A stretch of DNA of 64,000 bases from an uncultured Pseudomonadales bacterium (GCA_951813295.1 CATOTI010000002.1:4040522-4104521); one strand, 5' to 3'; counted from the stretch's first letter, positions 8,365-18,006 are shown. The notes: generated by a model not told the origin, from the letters alone. A program made the numbers and translations.

Positions 8365-9438
8365 CTACGCGGGGAGCGAAAACCCTTCGCGCAGCTTCGG
8401 TTTCACTTTAGCCACTGACAGCAGCGATTCGACGCAATCCCGCAGTGATTCATCGAACGGCCTGAAGGTGACCGGCGTCACCGCGCGGATTCGGTCGTTG
8501 CGCAGGTCGCACTGGCCCCAGATGGCGCGGAACTCCTCCTCGCGCGCTTTGATTCGATCGGGATGGTTGTCGATCACCTCGGGCGTGTCGTGGCCGAGTT
8601 CCGGGAGCAGGCGGTCAATGCTCGCGCAGATGTCCTCGACCTTTGGTGTGTCGGTCGACCAGGCGATATAGCGCTCGCCGTTTTTGACGCGGGTGCTCTC
8701 CAGCAGGCCGATATGGCAATCGGCGTCATCACGCACATCGACCGTCATCCAAGGCCGATACACACCGTTCTGGTAGTACTCACCCAGAAGCATCGTCTCG
8801 ATGTTGTGTTGCCACGGGCCGAAGTTCTTCTGGTGTGCCGACTGGATCGGGCCGACGTTGTCCGCGGGGCAACAGGTGATCGCATCCCACGTGCCGGCTT
8901 CTTCGGCGGCGTCGGAGAAGGCGCGCTGGGCGATCACCTTGCCCATCGAATAGCCCTGGCGATCCGCCGTGCGCCGCGGGTTCGACTCGTCCGGGTAGCG
9001 GTCTTCGTAGAGCACGGGGCGCCGCACGAGTTCCTGCAGGTCCATTTCCGATATCACGGCGGCGATGCTCGATGTGACGATCACACGGTTCACCGAACCG
9101 GACTGATTGACGCTGTTGATCATGTGCCCACAGACGCGTGCGACGTATTCGTGATCGGTGTAGTCGGACACGTGCGAGACGTGGGCTACACCGTTACAGC
9201 CCGCAAAGATATCGTCGAAACAGCCCTCATCATCGAGGTTGGCCGAGTGCAACGTCAGGCGTCCGGAAGCGTAGCCGGGCATGTCCTTCAGGAACTGGCA
9301 TTTCGAATCATCGTTGACGTCACGCACACACGCGCGGACGCGATACCCCTTGTCGAGCAACCGCCGAACGACCCACCCGCCGATAAATCCCGCGCTTCCG
9401 GTGACCGCGACGGTGCCGCCTTTTGGAATTGGTGCCAT
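8365..9438 (-). CDS. NAD(P)-dependent epimerase/dehydratase (extended SDR)
   Basis: A 357-aa extended short-chain dehydrogenase of the dihydroflavonol-reductase-like group. The nucleotide-binding motif TGSAGFIGGW is at residues of about 13-22, and the catalytic Tyr/Lys pair is in YSMGK at about 170. A serine in IVTSSIAAV completes the active site. It acts on a carbonyl of an unidentified metabolite. A paralogue with the same architecture lies at 28583-29653 in this window. It is convergent with the phosphoesterase, with a one-base gap. Confidence 0.88.
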   Translation of the reverse strand: MAPIPKGGTVAVTGSAGFIGGWVVRRLLDKGYRVRACVRDVNDDSKCQFLKDMPGYASGRLTLHSANLDDEGCFDDIFAGCNGVAHVSHVSDYTDHEYVARVCGHMINSVNQSGSVNRVIVTSSIAAVISEMDLQELVRRPVLYEDRYPDESNPRRTADRQGYSMGKVIAQRAFSDAAEEAGTWDAITCCPADNVGPIQSAHQKNFGPWQHNIETMLLGEYYQNGVYRPWMTVDVRDDADCHIGLLESTRVKNGERYIAWSTDTPKVEDICASIDRLLPELGHDTPEVIDNHPDRIKAREEEFRAIWGQCDLRNDRIRAVTPVTFRPFDESLRDCVESLLSVAKVKPKLREGFSLPA

Positions 9439-9652
9439 GCCTGAAACTCCCCTTTCGTTGGCTCAAAAAACGAACATCCTGCCGTTCGAGGGAGTGTCGC
9501 GACAACTTTGGCGTGTCGATAGCCCGTTTCGCGGTGACCGCGCAATGCCGTCGTCTGTCGATCTAAACTGCTTCGAACGCGTTCGATTCCCGCAGATGTA
9601 GTACTTCGGCCTCGGCTGAGTTAGGGCTGTCAGGCCGGTGGAACTCGCACGA

Positions 9653-10096
9653 TCAAGGTAGATGAGCCATACATTCGACTTCCACGCGCGCACCAATGGC
9701 GAGCCCCGCGGTCGCGAATGCACTTCGGGCCGGTTTGTTGCCGGGAAAGTACTCGACGTAGATTTCGTTGAACGCTGGCCAATCGTCGATATCGGTTAGA
9801 AGAATCGTGCACTTCACGACGTCGTCGAAACCCGCATCGTGGGCCGCGAGGACCTGCTCTATATTCGCAAAAGTCTGTCGGGTTTCCCCTTCGAGGCCAC
9901 AGGGTGCAAGGTTGGTCGTGCCGGGCAGGTTACCGAGCTGACCGGAGAGAATGAGAAGATTGCCCACGCGTACGGCGTTGGAAAACGGCAGATTGAGCGC
10001 TTTGGTCTCTTCGTTCGTGTAGAAGACGGGGCGTTCAGCCGCGTGAACGAGGTTGGCCGAGATCGCCAACAAAAGTGCTACGACTAAGCTCTGCAT
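9653..10096 (-). CDS. Exported RidA/YjgF/UK114 family protein
   Basis: A 147-aa protein with a signal peptide (residues of about 1-19, ending VHA/AE) followed by a complete Rid-family fold. The conserved PARSAF arginine and the C-terminal VEVECMAHL region correspond to the imine-deaminase site of RidA. Most RidA proteins are cytoplasmic, so export marks this as a distinct Rid subgroup whose reaction is unknown. The gap of about 210 bases between this gene and the epimerase (9439-9652) holds nothing I can identify. Confidence 0.85.
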   Translation of the reverse strand: MQSLVVALLLAISANLVHAAERPVFYTNEETKALNLPFSNAVRVGNLLILSGQLGNLPGTTNLAPCGLEGETRQTFANIEQVLAAHDAGFDDVVKCTILLTDIDDWPAFNEIYVEYFPGNKPARSAFATAGLAIGARVEVECMAHLP

Positions 10097-10205
10097 GGAG
10101 ATGCCTCAACTGGTTCAGTCGCTTCGACGCTACCACGGCTCTTCGGGGTCTTTGATTAGAAACCACGAGGGCAACCGGGATTTTCGCCGACACGTTTGAT
10201 CGCGC

Positions 10206-10604
10206 TTAGCGCAGCACCTCGATGGCGATCGCGTTGTCGCGGGGATACAGCGTGCCGACCAGCCGATCCGCCCAACCGTATTTCTCCGCCATGAGGGCGT
10301 TAACCCCGGGCGTGTTCTGCTCGTCCCATCGGGCGACCACCCGGCCCTGGAACTCGCCACGTACCATAAAGAAATCGGGGCGTTCCGCTAACCGCTCTGC
10401 CCAGGCGGCGTCGCGCGACCCCGCGCGCAAATACCACTGGCCGTCGAGTTCGACGACCCAGACGCGGGTGTCGTAGGCGACTTCTTCGCGGTCGTAGCTC
10501 GTGATCACGACGACTTCGCCGCTCTCGGAAGCGGCGAACTGTACGACGAACACGACCACCAGCAGGACGAGCGCGGTACCCAAGATGCGTTTCACCCACG
10601 TCAT
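10206..10604 (-). CDS. Membrane-anchored DUF2255/split-barrel-like protein
   Basis: A 132-aa protein with one N-terminal membrane segment (residues of about 5-25). A compact domain follows in which DTRVWVVELDGQWYLRAGS and the closing strand after EKYGWADRLVG resemble DUF2255 and flavin/deazaflavin split-barrel proteins. Cofactor binding is not evident. It lies four bases downstream of the Eis-like acetyltransferase on the same strand and is probably co-transcribed with it. The family assignment is tentative. Confidence 0.6.
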   Translation of the reverse strand: MTWVKRILGTALVLLVVVFVVQFAASESGEVVVITSYDREEVAYDTRVWVVELDGQWYLRAGSRDAAWAERLAERPDFFMVRGEFQGRVVARWDEQNTPGVNALMAEKYGWADRLVGTLYPRDNAIAIEVLR

Positions 10605-10608
10605 CGCA

Positions 10609-11811
10609 CTAGAACTCGTTCATCGCCGCGGGTCGATAACGCGTTGAAAAAAGCGCGTCGAACCGCGCGAGGTTCGATGGGTCGGCGACATGAGCGCGGC
10701 CGATATTGGTGAGATGTCGCAACGTCTGGTGACCCGCGAGGAGTGACCCGAGCGCATTGATCGAGAGCTCGATGTCGGCTGCTGCGTTCGTGCGCTCGAC
10801 CGCCGTCTCGCCGGCGGCCGCGGAGAGCCGATAGGTACCGACGTTCCATGCACATTCGGGATCTTCCGCGATCTTGATCGTTGCTTCATCGCTATGGTCG
10901 TAACCGCGATCCGCCAGCGCGGCCGCGACGTCCACGACGCGAAGCCAGATCCCATCCCATGTCTTGCTCCCGAGCACGCGCGGTTCGAGCAGGATCGTCG
11001 GCGCGGGATCGTCTTGCGGCGCGTATTCCCAATCGACTCTCGACACGAGATCGTGCGCCCGGATGTACTCCCACAAGCCGCGATAGGCGTTGATGTCCCG
11101 GTAAACGAAGTCCTGGACGGTCAGTCGCTGGCCGGGTGGTGGGAGCTTGGGATCGTGTTTCGTGCGGTACATCAGGAAGCCGTCAGGCGTATCGGACGAA
11201 TCGAAATGGATCGCGCAGTACGTGTTGGCGCCGGGCCCCTGGAACGGCAGCTGCCACATGATGTCCGCCCGGTGCAGCAGAAGATTGCGCTGCTCGATGA
11301 ACTCGCGATAGAGCTTCGCCATGATCGGCACCGCCGCCTCGCGATCCAGAAGACGCGTGTAGCCGTCCGCCCGATCACCGAACTGGAACTCCGCTAGGCG
11401 CGGATCGAAAGAGTAGGCGGTCATCGTGCTGGCGAGTCCGTAGCCGAAGCGCTGGTAGATCGCGCCCATCGAAGCCCAGAGAATCGACACGGCCTGGCCG
11501 TTGTCGTGGGACCGGTGCAGGAGATCGGTGATCATCCGGCGTACCAGACCCCGGCGACGAAACCCCGGGTTCGTGCCGACGGATGTGACCCCGTCGGCTT
11601 TAATGGAACGCCCGTTCCAGCGCATCTTGAAAGGGAAGGCGCCTGACGTCGCCACGATCTTGCCGTCGTGAAAAGCGGCATGCGTCCATTCGGGCTGAAG
11701 CGCTTCCGGCTCGTTGTCCGGCGTATCGTTGTTAGCAAAAACGTACGAGCCGACCTTAAGAAACTCGGCCATTTCGTCTGCATTGACAGGACGGAACTCA
11801 AACTCGGCCAT
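10609..11811 (-). CDS. Eis-like GNAT acetyltransferase with SCP2-type C-terminus
   Basis: A 400-aa protein with the Eis architecture: an N-terminal GNAT domain (acetyl-CoA loop in VGTNPGFRRRGLVRRM at about residues 78-93), a second degenerate GNAT domain, and an SCP2-like C-terminal domain. The conserved tyrosine region IYQRFGYGLAS and a C-terminal Phe (MNEF) match Eis, where the terminal carboxylate acts as base. Mycobacterial Eis acetylates amines, including aminoglycosides; the substrate here is unknown. The membrane-anchored split-barrel gene follows immediately. Confidence 0.88.
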   Translation of the reverse strand: MAEFEFRPVNADEMAEFLKVGSYVFANNDTPDNEPEALQPEWTHAAFHDGKIVATSGAFPFKMRWNGRSIKADGVTSVGTNPGFRRRGLVRRMITDLLHRSHDNGQAVSILWASMGAIYQRFGYGLASTMTAYSFDPRLAEFQFGDRADGYTRLLDREAAVPIMAKLYREFIEQRNLLLHRADIMWQLPFQGPGANTYCAIHFDSSDTPDGFLMYRTKHDPKLPPPGQRLTVQDFVYRDINAYRGLWEYIRAHDLVSRVDWEYAPQDDPAPTILLEPRVLGSKTWDGIWLRVVDVAAALADRGYDHSDEATIKIAEDPECAWNVGTYRLSAAAGETAVERTNAAADIELSINALGSLLAGHQTLRHLTNIGRAHVADPSNLARFDALFSTRYRPAAMNEF

Positions 11812-11856
11812 GACGGCGCCTTCTTGGGGGAGGCGGTATCTTAGGGGAGGATCGGC

Positions 11857-12720
11857 TTAAGTCGACACCTTCCACCGATCGAGGCGCTCGCGCACGTCAT
11901 CGGCTTCGATTTCTTGAATCAATGCTTCGAGCGCTTCGGCGTCGTAACCCCGCCACTCGAGCGTTTCGGGGCGGCAATCGATGGGTAGATCGACGCGAAG
12001 CGTCGTGAGCGCTTTGACGAGCTGAACTTCATCGCGCTGGCGTTCGAGGGCCCGGGCGATCTTGGCGCGGTTGCGGATTGTTGGCCACGTGCCGGGATCG
12101 CTGGGAATGTGGCCGATGCTCGGAAAGGTCGCGAGGAGTTGCGCTGCCGCCTTGGGACCAAGGCCGGGTACACCAGGAATACCCTTGCTCGGGAAGCCGA
12201 CGAGGGCAATGTAGTCGGGGAACTGCCGCGGCTCGATTTGATAACGCTTTTCGAATACCGGGCGGTCCGTGACGGCGTCGGTGATTCGGTTCCACACGAC
12301 GACGCGATCGTCTCGAATCGTCTGAAAGAGATCCGTGTCGGACGTACAGACGACGATTCGATCGTATATGCCGGCGTCGTCCATCCTGGCGGCGGCGGTC
12401 GCAAGGGCGTCATCGGCCTGATAGCGAACCATCGGCCAGAGCGGAATACCGAGCGCGCGGGTGATGGCGAAAGCGGCGGGCGCTTGTGCACGAACCTGCA
12501 TGCCTGGCGATTGATCAACCGGGCCGCGCGGCGAGGGGAGGGCGTCGAAGGCGACGGCCACGTCGTCCACGTCGTCACGCTTCAGGAGAGAAATCATGGT
12601 GTGCAGGTAGCCCCGGCAGGCGCCGACTTCGCGTCCGCTCGTCGTGCGTGCGGACGGGGCGCCGTGGAAGCACCGGAACAGTTCGAATGTGCCATCGACG
12701 AGATGAACGGAGCGAGACAT
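11857..12720 (-). CDS. 5'-3' exonuclease/flap endonuclease homologue
   Basis: A 287-aa stand-alone relative of the DNA polymerase I 5'-nuclease domain. Visible acidic motifs are LVDGT near residue 8, VAFDA near 58, YQADDA near 103 and CTSDTDLFQ near 127. A helix-hairpin-helix (GIPGVPGLGPKAAAQLL) follows. The usual GDxSDNIPG metal motif reads GFPSKGIPG, so two metal-ligand aspartates are lost, as in ExoIX/Xni-type paralogues that keep DNA binding with altered nuclease behaviour. A structure-specific DNA-binding or weak flap nuclease role is likely. Confidence 0.85.
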   Translation of the reverse strand: MSRSVHLVDGTFELFRCFHGAPSARTTSGREVGACRGYLHTMISLLKRDDVDDVAVAFDALPSPRGPVDQSPGMQVRAQAPAAFAITRALGIPLWPMVRYQADDALATAAARMDDAGIYDRIVVCTSDTDLFQTIRDDRVVVWNRITDAVTDRPVFEKRYQIEPRQFPDYIALVGFPSKGIPGVPGLGPKAAAQLLATFPSIGHIPSDPGTWPTIRNRAKIARALERQRDEVQLVKALTTLRVDLPIDCRPETLEWRGYDAEALEALIQEIEADDVRERLDRWKVST

Positions 12721-12798
12721 GTCGAATCGTCTTGGATGCGCAAATCGTTGAACCTCAACTTCGCTACCCTAACCGGGAAGAGACGCGGGAGACACGAC

Positions 12799-13554
12799 AT
12801 GCGACTGGGAGCTTTACTACCGCCGACGCTGGCCAACGGTGATCCGCGAGCGCTTGCCGAGGCGAGTCGCGAGATCGCCGGTTCGGGATATGCGGGTATC
12901 TGGACGGTTCAGGCGGCTGGGCGAGGTTCGTTCCTACCGGATCCGCTCACCGCACTCGCGGTTGCCGCGAACGTCACCGAAGGCTTGGAACTCGGTACGG
13001 CGATCCTGCAGGTCCCGCTTTATGGGGTCGTCGATCTCGCCCACCGGCTGCTTTCCCTCGAGATGGTGGCCGGCGACCGGATCCGCCTCGGTGTCGGTGC
13101 CGGATCGACGCAGACCGATTTCGATGCGTACGAACGGGACTATGACGCACGGTTTCGGGTGTTCCGCGAAACCGTTGGCGAACTGCGTGAGCTCCTGACC
13201 ACCGGTCGATCCACCCGCCTCGGCGTCGATCTGAACTATCGTCCGCGCGAGTCGATTCCGCTCTTACTCGGTTCGTGGGGCAACGGCGCCATTACGGCCG
13301 CAAACGAATACGACGGTTGGATTGCATCGGGTGCGTACCGGACGCTCGACGAGATCGGCGCCGCGCTCGCGGTCTATCGCGAGCACGGCGGTGCGCGGGC
13401 GTTGGTTTCGACGATCGTGATCAATAGCGACGATGTCGGGCTTGCGCGCGAACGTCTCACGGCGTTTGCCGAGATGGGCGTCGACGATGCAATCGTCATG
13501 GTGATCCCGGGCACGCTGTCTCTCGAGACGATCCGTGGTCTCGTCGATGGATGA
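12799..13554 (+). CDS. LLM class flavin-dependent oxidoreductase
   Basis: A 251-aa luciferase-like monooxygenase-family protein starting at the ATG at 12799. MRLGALLPP and LELGTAILQVPL are the first TIM-barrel strands and RIRLGVGAGS is the typical central strand. It probably uses FMN or F420; which one cannot be read from sequence. At 251 aa it is shorter than most LLM proteins (about 300), lacking part of the insertion region. It diverges from the exonuclease homologue. Confidence 0.85.
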   Translation: MRLGALLPPTLANGDPRALAEASREIAGSGYAGIWTVQAAGRGSFLPDPLTALAVAANVTEGLELGTAILQVPLYGVVDLAHRLLSLEMVAGDRIRLGVGAGSTQTDFDAYERDYDARFRVFRETVGELRELLTTGRSTRLGVDLNYRPRESIPLLLGSWGNGAITAANEYDGWIASGAYRTLDEIGAALAVYREHGGARALVSTIVINSDDVGLARERLTAFAEMGVDDAIVMVIPGTLSLETIRGLVDG

Positions 13555-13582
13555 TGGAATCTCTTCGATACACTTCGCCCCC

Positions 13583-14806
13583 ATGAGCGGGGCCAGCGTC
13601 AAAGGCATGGATACGGCACGCCAATGGGGGCGTGTGATCGTGGCCGGTGTGTTCGTGCTGTCCGGCGCGGCGGCGCGCGGCGAGATCTCGGATGCCCAAG
13701 AGCGACTAGGTGCGGGCGAGTTCGGCGCGGCTCAGGATCTCGCCCTCGCCGCGATCGCCGAGGTCGACTACCGGGATCCCGACTATGCACGGGTTGTTTT
13801 CGAGCCTTATCGGATTCTGGGTGACGCCCGGATGGGGCTCGAGGACTGGACCGGCGCACTGGAAGCTTACGAGCGTGCTCGAGGCGCCATGCACGACCGG
13901 GACGCGGCGAAGAGGGATGACGCCATCGAGATCCTTCGCGAAGAAGCGCGCGCGCTGGTGAATATCGGCGATTACGAGAACGCGCGCGTACGCCAGGAGA
14001 GCGCGTTCGAGATCAGCGCCGCACGTCACGGCGATTCGTTGGCGGTCGTCCCGAGCCTGATGGATCTGGGCCATTGGTATCGCGACACGCGCCATTTTTC
14101 GTTGGCGATTCGGACCTTTGAAGACGCGCTCGACATCGTCGAAGGTGTCGACGCGATCGATCATGCGCTGCAGGCCCAGCTCCTCTTCGAGCTCGGGCGC
14201 GTGCATCGGGAACGGCGATGGCCAGCGCCGGCGGGCGCCGCCTCGTTCGCGCCGCGTCCCCTTGCCACGTCGTTTCGTGCGCGCACGGCTGGCGATCCCG
14301 ATGGTGTTCGTCGAGACGAGCGGACGCGGATCAAGGGCCTGCGTGCGCTGCGTCGCGCGATGCACGCGTTCGAGGCGGAAGCAAACGTCGACCCGCAAGC
14401 ACTCGCGACGGCGCGAATCGCGTATGCCGATCTCCTGACCCTCTACCGAAAACATCGGCCGGCGGATGATCTCTATCGGGCGTCCTGGACCCATCTGGCG
14501 GATACGGCACCCGAGCTACTGGACGGCTTCTTCGGGCGGCCAGTGAATCTGTTCCAACCTCATCCGGGGTCGCCGACGTACAACGCCGACTTCGCGCCGC
14601 GATACGGCCGGATCAATTTCACGGCGACGGTGACGCGCAAAGGCCTCGTGCGGGATATCCGCGTCGACGAGATCGACGCCGAAATCGACGTGCTCGTTTT
14701 CAAGTACCGCGGCGCGGCCCGCGATGGCCGCTATCGACCGCGATTTATCAACGGCGCGCCGGTGGATACGCCCGACGTGCCGATCAGCTTTACCTTCAAG
14801 TATTGA
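13583..14806 (+). CDS. Exported TPR protein with TonB C-terminal-like domain
   Basis: A 407-aa protein with an N-terminal signal (GRVIVAGVFVLSGAAARG). Residues of about 30-330 are helical repeats of TPR type (ALEAYERARG, LAIRTFEDALDIV). The last 75 residues (YGRINFTATVTRKGLVRDI ... RPRFINGAPVDTPDV) match the TonB C-terminal fold seen in many exported proteins. The ATG at 13583 is used; 13607 is an alternative. Its TGA overlaps the start region of the next TPR gene, implying translational coupling. It may be a periplasmic scaffold; no enzyme motif is seen. Confidence 0.8.
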   Translation: MSGASVKGMDTARQWGRVIVAGVFVLSGAAARGEISDAQERLGAGEFGAAQDLALAAIAEVDYRDPDYARVVFEPYRILGDARMGLEDWTGALEAYERARGAMHDRDAAKRDDAIEILREEARALVNIGDYENARVRQESAFEISAARHGDSLAVVPSLMDLGHWYRDTRHFSLAIRTFEDALDIVEGVDAIDHALQAQLLFELGRVHRERRWPAPAGAASFAPRPLATSFRARTAGDPDGVRRDERTRIKGLRALRRAMHAFEAEANVDPQALATARIAYADLLTLYRKHRPADDLYRASWTHLADTAPELLDGFFGRPVNLFQPHPGSPTYNADFAPRYGRINFTATVTRKGLVRDIRVDEIDAEIDVLVFKYRGAARDGRYRPRFINGAPVDTPDVPISFTFKY

Positions 14807-14808
14807 AC

Positions 14809-16320
14809 GTGCGTTGGTTGATCGGAATCGTGATGGCATTGCTGGGCGGGGCTGCGGCGTCGCCTATCGGTGACCGCTTGGCGGCCGAACGCGCCGCACT
14901 CGAAGAACGAATCGAAGAGCTGGCCCCCGCCGAGCATTTCGCGGCCATCGAGGAACTGGCGATGCGTTTCCACGCGCAATCGTTCCTGAGCGAGGCAATC
15001 GGACTCTATGCGCGCTCGATCGACGGCAATCCGGGTGCCGTTCGCGCACGATATCTGCGGGCGCTCGCGATGATGGAAAGCGGCGAGGATCGGGCCGTGC
15101 TGGCGGATCTCGAGTGGTTATTCGATTCGGACGCGCTCGAGGCTGAACACCGGGCGCTGGTGGGCTATCGGCTGGGGGTTGCGCTCTTTTCCGCCGGCGA
15201 GCCCGAGAGAGCCCGTGCGCGGTTGATCGATGCACTACTGCTCGCGAGCGAACGCGCCGCCATTCTCGTTCTCCTGTCAGACATCGCCGCGGCGGACGGC
15301 CAATGGGACCGCGCTCGGGGGTTGTTGGAGCGGGCGTTCGTCGAGCAATCGGGTGCGGGTCAGATTGCGTACAAGCTCGCGATCGTGCATCGCGAACTCG
15401 GTGACCAGGACACAGCGCGACAGTGGCTCGAGAGACGCAACGACGTCGCGCCCGCGGTGACTGATCCCTGGCTTCTGGAAGTTGCCGAATTCAGCGAGTC
15501 GCCGCGGATGTTTCTCGACCTGGCCGAGCAATCGTGGCAGCGCGGCGATCACGCCGACGCGATAGCGGGTTACGAACGCGCCGCGGAGCTTGCGCCGGAG
15601 GACGCGGGCATTTGGCTCGGGTTGGCGATTGCGTTGGCAGCGACCGATCAGAACGAGCGTGCTCGTCAGGCGCTCGATGTCTCGCTCGAGCTCGATGCCG
15701 ACGATCCCCGATCCTGGTATCTGCGGGCACGTCTCGACAGCCGTGCCGGCGAAACGGAGTCAGCGCGTCGGTCGGTTTCGCGTTCGATCGACCTCGAGGA
15801 AACGGATCGTGCGCGTGCTTTACGCGCCAATCTCTCGATGCGTCTCGCCCTGTTCGCGGACGCCGTCGTCGACTACGAAAGCCTGACGGCCGATCGCGGC
15901 GATGACGCAGCACTTCGCTACTGGCTTGCGCTCGCGCGGCTAGGGGCCGGCGGGTGCCATCGAGCGCTCGATGACATCGATCGCGCTGTGGCGTTGCAGC
16001 CCAACTGGGGCGAAGCACGCATCGTCGCGATACGTGCAGCGGCGATCTGCGGTGATGCTGAGCGGCGCGAAAAAGGCGCCGAGCAGGCGCGCCGCCTCGC
16101 GTCCCTCAATCAATCACCGGCGACTCGAATCACACTTGCGTTCATCGAATGGTCCAACGGTGAGCGGGAGATCGCCGAACGCCTCCTGGAGGCGACCGAA
16201 GATCATCCCGATGCCGTTCTTCTGCGTGAGGCGATGGGGCGTGACGAACGACCGGATCGACCGTTTGCGGCTGGTTCGAGCTTCTGGGTTCCGCCCGGTG
16301 TTCGTGCACCGGAAGGCTGA
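14809..16320 (+). CDS. Exported TPR-repeat protein
   Basis: A protein of about 503 aa. The start is uncertain: a TTG at 14803 overlaps the previous stop and a GTG lies at 14809. A short signal peptide (WLIGIVMALLGGAAAS) is followed by at least eight TPR-like helix pairs, such as AIAGYERAAELAPEDAGIW and RARQALDVSLELDADDP, covering nearly the whole chain. There is no catalytic motif. With the preceding TPR gene it forms a two-gene unit at the edge of the FG-GAP/UnbV cluster, so a scaffolding role for those exported proteins is plausible but inferred. Confidence 0.82.
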   Translation: MRWLIGIVMALLGGAAASPIGDRLAAERAALEERIEELAPAEHFAAIEELAMRFHAQSFLSEAIGLYARSIDGNPGAVRARYLRALAMMESGEDRAVLADLEWLFDSDALEAEHRALVGYRLGVALFSAGEPERARARLIDALLLASERAAILVLLSDIAAADGQWDRARGLLERAFVEQSGAGQIAYKLAIVHRELGDQDTARQWLERRNDVAPAVTDPWLLEVAEFSESPRMFLDLAEQSWQRGDHADAIAGYERAAELAPEDAGIWLGLAIALAATDQNERARQALDVSLELDADDPRSWYLRARLDSRAGETESARRSVSRSIDLEETDRARALRANLSMRLALFADAVVDYESLTADRGDDAALRYWLALARLGAGGCHRALDDIDRAVALQPNWGEARIVAIRAAAICGDAERREKGAEQARRLASLNQSPATRITLAFIEWSNGEREIAERLLEATEDHPDAVLLREAMGRDERPDRPFAAGSSFWVPPGVRAPEG

Positions 16321-16329
16321 TCGGAGGGT

Positions 16330-18006
16330 CTACTTCGTGATCCGGTGGTAGCGGTTGATCGTGAGACCGCGCTCCGTGGTCGTCGTGCCGTCAGGCCAGC
16401 CGATCTCGAGCGAGACCGGTCCTCTGCGCGACCCGAGCCCGATGACGATGCGGGGGTCGTTCGCCGAGGCGTAGCTGCCGTGCGTTGCGACATCGCGCGT
16501 GACGCAGGCGTCGAGACGTACCGTTGCGCCGATAGCCGGTGATCCGTACTCGTTCTCGACGATGAGGCCGACCCAGTTGGATGCCTTCGACGTATTCCGA
16601 TACAGCCGGGCGTCGTCGTTGTTGTGAGTGACCAGCGCGTCGATCAAACCGTCGTTGTCGAAGTCGGCGAGTACGAGCCCGCGCCCGACCCCGTCATGAG
16701 GCATCCCCGGTACTGGGCGGACTTCGGCATAGCGCCCGCTATCGTTGACGAAAAGCTGATTGTGTTGCCGGAGTGGGAGATCCAGCGCGCCGTCGGGTTG
16801 GCCGCGCTGCGCGGTGACCGCGCCGTTCGCGATCAAGAGGTCGAGGTCGCCGTCGTTCTCGAGGTCGATCCAACCCGTGCCGAACCCTGTAAACGACAAG
16901 CTGCCCGCGGCGACGCCGAGTTGCCGGCTGACGTCGGTGAACCAGCCCTTCCCATCGTTTCGATAGAGCGTGTTCGTCTGCGCATCGAGATGTGTGACGA
17001 AAAGGTCGACGTCACAGTCGTCGTCGAAATCCGCGGCCGCCACGCCCATGCCCGCCTCGCGATGACCGTCCTGGTTGAGTGCCGCCCCCGCCAGGAGCGC
17101 GGTGTTGTTGAGCCGTTCACCCGCGTTCATCCAAAGCAGGTTTTCGTCCATGTCGTTTGCGACAAATATGTCGCGACGGGCGTTCGAATCGAAATCGGCG
17201 GCCACGGAGCCCAAAGCTCGCCCGTATTCCGATCCGAGTCCGGCTTTGCTCGTCACGTCGGTTAAGCGTCCTTGCTCGTTCTCGTAGAGCCGATCCGGAC
17301 TCGCCGGATAGACCTCGGGTGAGCAGTAACTCGGTCGACCGTAACCGTCCCGGCAGACACGGTGATTGGCCAACGTGAAGTCGAGGTAATTGCCGACGAA
17401 GAGATCGAGATCGCCGTCGTTGTCCTTGTCGAAGAAGGTCGCGGTCGTCGACCAGGATCGGTCGTCGATCCCGCCCGTCGCGTCGCGAAAACGTCCGCGC
17501 CCCAGGTTTTCGAAGAACGCATTGGCACCGTAATTTGCAATGAATACGTCCGTATCGCCGTCGTTGTCGACATCACCGGTGGCGATCGCCATGCCGTAGC
17601 CCGATGAGCACACGGATGGCGGAGAGATGCGCTCGAAACGGATCGATCCCGGTTCCGAGCGGTTGTGGTACAGGGCGTCGCACAAGATCTCGTTCGGTGC
17701 GTCGGCTCGCGCAAACGGGTTGCCGCCCTGCACCAACCAGAGATCGAGACGACCGTCGTTGTCGAAGTCGATGGCCGCGGCGCCTGCGCCCATGATCTCG
17801 ACGATCCACCGCTCGCCGGTCATTCCGTTGACGTGCCGGAAGTCGATTCCGGCTTCGCGCGTCACTTCTTCGAATCGGATCTCGGTGGCGAACGTGGGCG
17901 CGGCGAGGAGGCCGAGCCAGAGAAAAGAAGTCGACAAGCGGGCGCGTGGCCGCGCCCCGGCGCGGCGCCTGGCTTCCTGACCACCCTTTGCCAAACCCTT
18001 CAGCAA
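16330..18006 (-). CDS. Exported CRTAC1-family FG-GAP/ASPIC-UnbV protein
   Basis: A 558-aa exported protein (signal peptide ending about residue 41, TFA/TE). It contains about seven Ca-binding FG-GAP/VCBS repeats of the form DxDNDGxxDL (IDFDNDGRLDLWL, GDVDNDGDTDVFI, FDKDNDGDLDLFV), predicted to form a seven-bladed propeller. The C-terminal ASPIC/UnbV domain has the signature IGLGSRRG...IGWPDGTTT. The family is widespread in environmental bacteria with no established biochemical role. It is divergent from another CRTAC1 gene across 53 bases and convergent with the TPR gene. Confidence 0.92.
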   Translation of the reverse strand: MLKGLAKGGQEARRRAGARPRARLSTSFLWLGLLAAPTFATEIRFEEVTREAGIDFRHVNGMTGERWIVEIMGAGAAAIDFDNDGRLDLWLVQGGNPFARADAPNEILCDALYHNRSEPGSIRFERISPPSVCSSGYGMAIATGDVDNDGDTDVFIANYGANAFFENLGRGRFRDATGGIDDRSWSTTATFFDKDNDGDLDLFVGNYLDFTLANHRVCRDGYGRPSYCSPEVYPASPDRLYENEQGRLTDVTSKAGLGSEYGRALGSVAADFDSNARRDIFVANDMDENLLWMNAGERLNNTALLAGAALNQDGHREAGMGVAAADFDDDCDVDLFVTHLDAQTNTLYRNDGKGWFTDVSRQLGVAAGSLSFTGFGTGWIDLENDGDLDLLIANGAVTAQRGQPDGALDLPLRQHNQLFVNDSGRYAEVRPVPGMPHDGVGRGLVLADFDNDGLIDALVTHNNDDARLYRNTSKASNWVGLIVENEYGSPAIGATVRLDACVTRDVATHGSYASANDPRIVIGLGSRRGPVSLEIGWPDGTTTTERGLTINRYHRITK

